10,460 nt of DNA from CAZBLP01 sp964492825 (GTDB lineage: Bacteria; DYJV01): the NCBI GenBank assembly GCA_964492825.1, contig CAZBLP010000059.1:1-10460 (forward strand). The letters run 5' to 3'. This document shows, piece after piece, positions 6,089 through 10,460 of this stretch. The position numbers and the translations under genes are program-made. Within the stretch, counting starts at the first letter, position 1. Every line of letters begins with the position of its first letter. The notes under the pieces are model-generated. The model did not search any database, was not told the origin of the DNA, and saw only the letters and a list, made by a program, of their open reading frames with translations.

Positions 6089-7498
6089 ATGAAAGTAGCT
6101 TTTATATCATCAGAGGTTTATCCATTTTCCAAAACAGGCGGTCTTGCAGATGTTGCACAATCTTTACCTGCTGCTTTAAACAAAAAAGGCATTAATACTA
6201 TAATAATTACACCATTTTATTCATCAATAGATAAACAAAAGTTTAACATTAGAAAAAGTTATATCTCTTTTTCTGTTTTTATAAATTTCAATATTGAATA
6301 TATTGAAGTATTTGAAACTGAATATAAAGAAACAAAGGTTTATTTTTTTTCTAATAAAAACTACTTTCAAACTGATAATTTTTATGAAGGTAAAAACGTA
6401 GGAATAAGATTCGCACTATTTTCTTATGCTGCAATAGAACTTTGTAAAAAAATTAATTTCAAACCTGATATTTTTCATTTAAATGACTGGCAAACTTCTC
6501 TTATTTCAGTTTTATTAAAAACCAATTATTTAAATGATAAATTTTTTCATAAAACAAAAACTCTGCTTACCATACACAATCTTGCTTATCAGGGATATTT
6601 TCCTAAAGATATACTAAGTAAAATAGGCATTTCTCCGCATATTTTCCATTATAAAGGAATAGAATTTTACGGACAAGTGAATTTTTTAAAAGGCGGAATA
6701 GTTTTTTCAGATTTTTTAAATACCGTATCACCATCTTATGCCAATGAAATTTTAACTTATGAAGCTGGTAGAGGGCTTGATGGAATTTTAAAAGAAAGAA
6801 AAGAGTGCCTCTACGGAATTTTAAATGGTATTGATTATGAAATTTACAATCCTGAAACTGACAAACTTATTTTCCAAAACTATAATCCATCCTTAATAGA
6901 AAAAAAATTAATTAATAAAGTAGAATTGCAAAAAAAACTTAAATTAAAAGTTGATTCAGATACAATACTTTTTTCATTTATTGGCAGACTTACAGAGCAA
7001 AAAGGCATAGAGTTAGTTGCAAATATAATTGAAAATTTTAAATTTTTAAATGTTCAAACTGTTATTTTAGGCGAAGGTGATGTATATTATAAAAATTTTT
7101 TCAAAAAATCTGAAAAAACTTTAAAAGGAAAATTTTCAGCAAACTTTACTTTTGATGAAAAATTAGCAAGGCAAATCTATGCAGCATCAGACTTTTTTCT
7201 TATGCCGTCGCTTTTTGAACCTTGCGGAATAAGCCAGTTAATAAGCATGCGATACGGGACAATCCCCATAGTCAGAGAAGTTGGCGGCTTGAAAGATACT
7301 GTTGATAGTCAAACAGGGTTAATATTTAAAAACTTTTCAAACAAAGAATTTTTTGATATTATTTTAAAATCAATTGAAACATATTATTCAAATAAAAACT
7401 TTTTTAAAAAAATGCAGATTAACTGTATGTTAAAGGATTTCAGCTGGGAATCTTCAGCTAATGAATATATTAGAATATATAAAAAACTTTTAAACTGA
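6089..7498 (+). CDS. glgA: Glycogen synthase (GT5), 469 aa
   Basis: GlgA adds glucosyl units from a nucleotide-glucose donor (ADP-glucose in most bacteria) to the non-reducing end of alpha-1,4-glucan. It is full length for the bacterial enzyme (E. coli about 477 aa). ATG 6089 has AGGAG 5 nt upstream and follows the GH57 stop by 15 bp. The donor-binding KTGGLADV is at 15-22, HLNDWQT at 130-136, NGIDYEIYNP at 245-254, and GRLTEQKG at 299-306 with Arg300 and Lys305. FEPCG at 376-380 carries Glu377, and the conserved MRYGTIPIVREVGGL stretch covers 387-401. It has two Rossmann-like halves (GT-B fold), with the hinge near 245. All expected active-site residues are present. No ADP-glucose pyrophosphorylase, phosphorylase or branching enzyme of clear type is in the window, so those must be encoded elsewhere or replaced by the GH57 enzymes. 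Confidence 0.95.
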   Translation: MKVAFISSEVYPFSKTGGLADVAQSLPAALNKKGINTIIITPFYSSIDKQKFNIRKSYISFSVFINFNIEYIEVFETEYKETKVYFFSNKNYFQTDNFYEGKNVGIRFALFSYAAIELCKKINFKPDIFHLNDWQTSLISVLLKTNYLNDKFFHKTKTLLTIHNLAYQGYFPKDILSKIGISPHIFHYKGIEFYGQVNFLKGGIVFSDFLNTVSPSYANEILTYEAGRGLDGILKERKECLYGILNGIDYEIYNPETDKLIFQNYNPSLIEKKLINKVELQKKLKLKVDSDTILFSFIGRLTEQKGIELVANIIENFKFLNVQTVILGEGDVYYKNFFKKSEKTLKGKFSANFTFDEKLARQIYAASDFFLMPSLFEPCGISQLISMRYGTIPIVREVGGLKDTVDSQTGLIFKNFSNKEFFDIILKSIETYYSNKNFFKKMQINCMLKDFSWESSANEYIRIYKKLLN

Positions 7499-7528
7499 AA
7501 ATAAACTAAATATTAAGGAGGAAAATGC

Positions 7529-8716
7529 ATGAGTAAGTTTGTTGTTGAACCTTCAAAAAGGATAAAAACATTACCGCCATACCTTTTTGCAAAAATTGAT
7601 GAAATGAAAGAGGAAGTAAGAAAACGAGGTGTTGACATTATTGATCTTGGCGTAGGTGATCCTGATATGTCTACACCTGAGCATATTATTGAAAAATTAA
7701 AAAAAGCTGCTGAAAATCCTGCAAATCATAAATATCCGTCATATGTAGGATTATTATCTTTCAGAGAAGCTGTTGCACAGTTCTATAAAAAAAGATTTAA
7801 CGTAACTCTTAACCCAACTTCAGAAATTATATCTTTAATAGGCTCAAAAGAAGGTATTGCACATTTTCCTTTTGCATTTATTGATGAAGGAGACTATGCT
7901 CTTGTGCCTGAGCCTGGATATCCTGTTTATGCAATTGCAACTAAATTTGCTGGTGGCTCTGTTCATTATATGCCTTTACTTGAGAAAAATAACTTCTTGC
8001 CTGATTTGGAAGCAATCCCCGAAGATATAGCAAAAAAAGCAAAAATCATGTTTATAAATTATCCCAACAATCCTACAGGTGCTGTTGCTACAAAAGAATT
8101 TTTTGAAAAAGTTATTGATTTTGCAAAAAAATATAATGTAATTATTCTTCATGATGCAGCTTATACTGAAATGTATTATGACAATCAGGCACCTCTTTCA
8201 TTTTTAGAAATTGATGGTGCAATGGAAGTTGGCGTTGAGCTTCATTCTTTATCTAAAACTTACAATATGACCGGCTGGAGAATAGGATGGGCTGCTGGCA
8301 ATAGTGAGATTGTTGGAGCTCTTGGCAAAATTAAAACAAATATTGACTCAGGTGCTTTTCAAGCTATTCAGGAAGCAGCAATTGAAGCTCTTACAGCTTC
8401 TCAGCAATGTGTAAAAGATATGCAAAAGGTTTATCAGGAGCGTAGAGACGTTCTTATTAAAGGATTAAAAGATATTGGTTTTGAAGTAAATTCTCCTGTT
8501 GCTACTTTTTATGTATGGATAAATGTTCCAGAAGGATTTTCTTCTGCTGATTTTACAGCACTGCTGCTATCTGAAACTGGTATTGTAACCACTCCTGGCA
8601 ATGGTTTTGGCCCATCTGGCGAAGGATACATAAGAATGGCCCTAACAGTTGATAAAGATAGATTAAAGGAAGCTGTGGAAAGAATCAAAAAGATTAAAGA
8701 GAAAATCTTCAAATGA
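7529..8716 (+). CDS. dapL: LL-diaminopimelate aminotransferase, 395 aa
   Basis: This PLP enzyme converts tetrahydrodipicolinate plus glutamate directly to LL-diaminopimelate, bypassing the acylated intermediates of the DapD/DapC/DapE route. Its product feeds lysine and peptidoglycan synthesis. ATG 7529 has a near-perfect AAGGAGG (7515-7521) 7 nt upstream; an out-of-frame ATG at 7525 is ignored. It is a fold-type I class I/II aminotransferase: GVGDPD at 41-46, NYPNNPTG at 177-184 (Asn181 near the ring), HDAAY at 208-212 with Asp209 and Tyr212, the Schiff-base Lys243 in SLSKTYNMTGWRIGW (240-254), and the substrate-carboxylate Arg369 in YIRMAL. The overall sequence, including the GLLSFREAVA region, fits the DapL group best; a related alanine/aspartate transaminase is the alternative. 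It overlaps the next gene by 4 bp. It has no metabolic link to the alpha-glucan neighbours that I can see. Confidence 0.85.
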   Translation: MSKFVVEPSKRIKTLPPYLFAKIDEMKEEVRKRGVDIIDLGVGDPDMSTPEHIIEKLKKAAENPANHKYPSYVGLLSFREAVAQFYKKRFNVTLNPTSEIISLIGSKEGIAHFPFAFIDEGDYALVPEPGYPVYAIATKFAGGSVHYMPLLEKNNFLPDLEAIPEDIAKKAKIMFINYPNNPTGAVATKEFFEKVIDFAKKYNVIILHDAAYTEMYYDNQAPLSFLEIDGAMEVGVELHSLSKTYNMTGWRIGWAAGNSEIVGALGKIKTNIDSGAFQAIQEAAIEALTASQQCVKDMQKVYQERRDVLIKGLKDIGFEVNSPVATFYVWINVPEGFSSADFTALLLSETGIVTTPGNGFGPSGEGYIRMALTVDKDRLKEAVERIKKIKEKIFK

Positions 8717-9579
8717 TTTTAACTTTTGATATTGGAGCAACATCTGTAAAAACAGGCATATTTGATAAAAATTCAAACTGTTTTTTAAATGAAAAAACTT
8801 ATAAAACTGAACATGATACAAAAAATTTTAAAAATTTAATAAATAAAATTGTTGAAGATTATCTTAATGATTTTAATTTTAAAAAAATAGGAATTGGTTT
8901 TCCTGGTAATATTACAGATAACGGAGAGATTATTTTCTCTCCAAATCTGCCATTTTTAAAACATGAAAATATTATCAAACTTATTAATAATAATTCTTTT
9001 TCAATAAAATATGAAAACGACGCTAACTGTGCTGCTTTAGGCTCTTTGCATGTTTTTAATAAAAACGATATTGTGACATTAACACTTGGTACAGGTATTG
9101 GCGGAGGAATAATAATAAAAAAACAATTGCTTAATAATTTCACAAACACCGGTTTTGAATTTGGCCATATAACTGTAAAAGAGAATGGTGCTATTTGCAG
9201 TTGCGGTAAAGCAGGTTGCATGGAAGCATATTCATCTGCTGCTGGAATGATATCTCTTTTTAGAAAAAATTCAGAGAAAAAAGTTAAAAATTTCAAGGAA
9301 CTATTTGAATTATACTCTAATGGCAATGTTGAAGCAAAAAAAATTATTGAGCAAGGTTTTCATTATTTAGGAGTGGGAGCTTCAATAATTGCAAATATTT
9401 TTGCTCCTGAAATTTTAGTTTTTACAGGTGGCATAACTAATAAATTTAAAATTTTTAAAAATTCCTTTTCTGAAAGTTTTAATAAATACACTCTGCCTTT
9501 TTTGAGAAATAAAATTAAAATTGAAATATATACAAAAAATAATCTGGGGTTAATAGGTGCAGCAGCTCTGTTTCTATAA
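8713..9579 (+). CDS. ROK-family sugar kinase, probable glucokinase, 288 aa
   Basis: It is predicted to phosphorylate a hexose, most likely glucose, with ATP. The start ATG overlaps the dapL stop in ATGA, with only a weak purine stretch upstream, so translational coupling is likely. Phosphate-binding DIGATSVKTG is at 6-15. END at 101-103 supplies the catalytic Asp103. The second phosphate motif LGTGIGGG is at 125-132. FEFGH (148-152) is followed by CSCGKAGCME (162-171), which is the ROK zinc site with His152, Cys162, Cys164 and Cys169 as ligands. TGG at 238-240 and the C-terminal GLIGAA complete the fold. It is slightly short for the family (usually about 300-320 aa), but all core motifs are present. 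Placement with two GH57 enzymes and GlgA suggests it captures glucose released from glycogen. N-acetylmannosamine or fructose kinase activity cannot be excluded from sequence. Confidence 0.9.
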   Translation: MILTFDIGATSVKTGIFDKNSNCFLNEKTYKTEHDTKNFKNLINKIVEDYLNDFNFKKIGIGFPGNITDNGEIIFSPNLPFLKHENIIKLINNNSFSIKYENDANCAALGSLHVFNKNDIVTLTLGTGIGGGIIIKKQLLNNFTNTGFEFGHITVKENGAICSCGKAGCMEAYSSAAGMISLFRKNSEKKVKNFKELFELYSNGNVEAKKIIEQGFHYLGVGASIIANIFAPEILVFTGGITNKFKIFKNSFSESFNKYTLPFLRNKIKIEIYTKNNLGLIGAAALFL

Positions 9580-10336
9580 TATTTTTGTTTTTTTAATAGG
9601 TTTATGTATTGGTAGTTTTATAAATGTCTGTATATACAGACTGCCTCTTGAAAAGTCTATTATTTTTCCATCATCATTTTGTCCTGAATGCAAAAATAAA
9701 ATAAAATGGTTTCATAATATTCCGGTTTTTAGCTATATTTTTCTTAAAGGAAAGTGCGCTTATTGCAATTGCAAAATTTCAATAAAATATCCGTTAATAG
9801 AACTTTTAACAGGTATTGTTTTTTTTATTAATTTCAATCTCTTCGGTTTTTCTCTTTTATTTTTTGTAAATACCCTTTTTATTTTGCTTTTAATAATAGC
9901 TACATTTGTTGATTTGGAACATATGATAATACCTGATGAAATAAGCATAGGCGGGATAATTATAGGTTTTATTATATCATTTTTCAGAAATGACATTACC
10001 TGGCTACAGTCTCTAATTGGAATAATTCTCGGCAGTGGAATTTTACTTTTAATAATCAAAGGTTATTTTTTACTTACAAAAAAAGAAGGAATGGGTGGCG
10101 GAGATGTAAAACTTCTTGGAATGATTGGAGCTTTTTTGGGATATAACTCAATATTTTTCGTTATTTTTTTCTCCTCAATGGTAGGAACCGCTGTTGGAAT
10201 TCCTTTTATTTTATTGAAATCAAAAGGAAAAGGGTATGCAATTCCATTCGGTCCCTTTCTTTCAGTTGCAGCAGTTATTTATCTCTATTTCGGGCAAACA
10301 ATTATCAATTGGTATTTAAAATTAGTTATACAATGA
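9557..10336 (+). CDS. pilD: Type IV prepilin leader peptidase / N-methyltransferase, 259 aa
   Basis: This inner-membrane aspartic protease cleaves the leader of type IV prepilins and type II secretion pseudopilins and N-methylates the new first residue. GTG 9557 is the only plausible start: no ATG or TTG follows before the conserved GLCIGSFINVCIYRLP (15-30), and GGGG at 9546-9549 is a possible weak ribosome binding site. It overlaps the kinase gene by 23 bp. The methyltransferase domain has its zinc Cys pairs at Cys42/Cys45 and Cys67/Cys70. Protease aspartates are Asp119 in VDLEHMIIPDEI and Asp183 in the GGGD signature. About seven to eight hydrophobic segments follow the family pattern. It is a complete bifunctional type rather than the short archaeal or TadV/CpaA form. 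No pilin or secretion genes are nearby, so it is probably an unlinked single copy. Its 3' end overlaps a convergent gene by 15 bp. Confidence 0.94.
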   Translation: MQQLCFYNIFVFLIGLCIGSFINVCIYRLPLEKSIIFPSSFCPECKNKIKWFHNIPVFSYIFLKGKCAYCNCKISIKYPLIELLTGIVFFINFNLFGFSLLFFVNTLFILLLIIATFVDLEHMIIPDEISIGGIIIGFIISFFRNDITWLQSLIGIILGSGILLLIIKGYFLLTKKEGMGGGDVKLLGMIGAFLGYNSIFFVIFFSSMVGTAVGIPFILLKSKGKGYAIPFGPFLSVAAVIYLYFGQTIINWYLKLVIQ

Positions 10337-10460
10337 TTTTACAGATACAATACAATTGTCAATTAAAATCTCAATAATTTCTTCCATACTGTAACCACTT
10401 TGAGTAATCATTGAAGGGACAATACTGTGCTCTGACAGCCCGGGGTGGGTGTTAACTTCC
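10322..10460 (-). CDS. D-alanine-D-alanine ligase-like ATP-grasp protein, C-terminal end (5' part beyond window)
   Basis: The last 45 codons of a minus-strand gene enter from the right edge and stop at TAA 10324-10322. The visible start EVNTHPGLSEHSIVP matches the metal-binding segment near the C-terminus of D-Ala-D-Ala ligases (E-x-N-T-x-P-G-x-x-x-x-S-x-x-P), where the Glu and Asn coordinate the catalytic Mg ions. It is followed by the usual amphipathic helix, here SGYSMEEIIEILIDNC. The predicted reaction joins two D-alanines for peptidoglycan. Compared with typical Ddl it has His where Leu, Ser or Phe is common in NT-x-PG, and a short extra tail ending SLYN. Another ATP-grasp amino-acid ligase is possible. 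It converges on pilD with a 15-bp overlap of coding ends, and no terminator hairpin is seen between them. Confidence 0.72.
   Translation of the reverse strand, partial: EVNTHPGLSEHSIVPSMITQSGYSMEEIIEILIDNCIVSVKSLYN

Noticed and set aside
5901..6089. Plus-strand 62-codon ORF at the end of the second GH57 gene
   Set aside because: It is an out-of-frame reading of the GH57 C-terminal domain that ends at the glgA start. The GH57 frame continues to 6073 with family-like sequence.
8859..9326. Minus-strand 155-codon ORF within the ROK kinase gene
   Set aside because: It is a shadow of a gene with full ROK motifs. It has no ribosome binding site and no recognisable domain.

Overview
The window is AT-rich (roughly 30% GC by eye) and densely coding. 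It looks like a chromosomal segment from a Gram-negative, low-GC bacterium. The combination of an LL-diaminopimelate aminotransferase, archaeal/thermophile-type GH57 amylolytic enzymes, a type IV prepilin peptidase and Shine-Dalgarno-led genes fits Deferribacterota best, with Aquificota or a related deep lineage as the alternative. The organism is inferred; no rRNA or other strong taxonomic marker is present.

Left part (1-1729) is entirely on the minus strand. Reading leftwards, it holds a HEAT-repeat-like helical protein (1729-953), tRNA-Leu(UAA) (901-815), tRNA-Asn(GUU) (756-681), and the 5' part of an exported cysteine-rich protein (532 to the window edge). This last gene carries an in-frame 60-bp (20-residue) tandem repeat, continues beyond base 1, and has a candidate promoter overlapped by a 16-bp inverted repeat.

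A divergent intergenic region (1730-1962) carries two well-formed sigma70-like promoters in tandem. They drive a plus-strand run of six closely spaced or overlapping genes (1963-10336): GH57 glycosidase of amylopullulanase/alpha-amylase type; GH57 4-alpha-glucanotransferase/alpha-amylase; glycogen synthase GlgA; LL-diaminopimelate aminotransferase DapL; ROK-family sugar kinase; prepilin peptidase PilD. Gaps are 1, 15 and 30 bp, then overlaps of 4 and 23 bp, so cotranscription is likely.

Four of the six genes form a coherent alpha-glucan module. GlgA elongates the polymer, the two cytoplasmic GH57 enzymes hydrolyse or rearrange it, and the ROK kinase could phosphorylate the glucose that glucanotransferase or amylase action releases. 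DapL (lysine and peptidoglycan precursor) and PilD (type IV pilin/type II secretion maturation) are probably passengers in the transcription unit. At the right edge a convergent minus-strand gene, the C-terminal end of a D-alanine-D-alanine ligase-like ATP-grasp enzyme, overlaps the end of pilD by 15 bp.

Three start sites differ from the longest ORFs: ATG 1963, TTG 4046 and GTG 9557. No insertion sequence, CRISPR array or integrase was seen, and no stretch over 300 bp lacks a gene.
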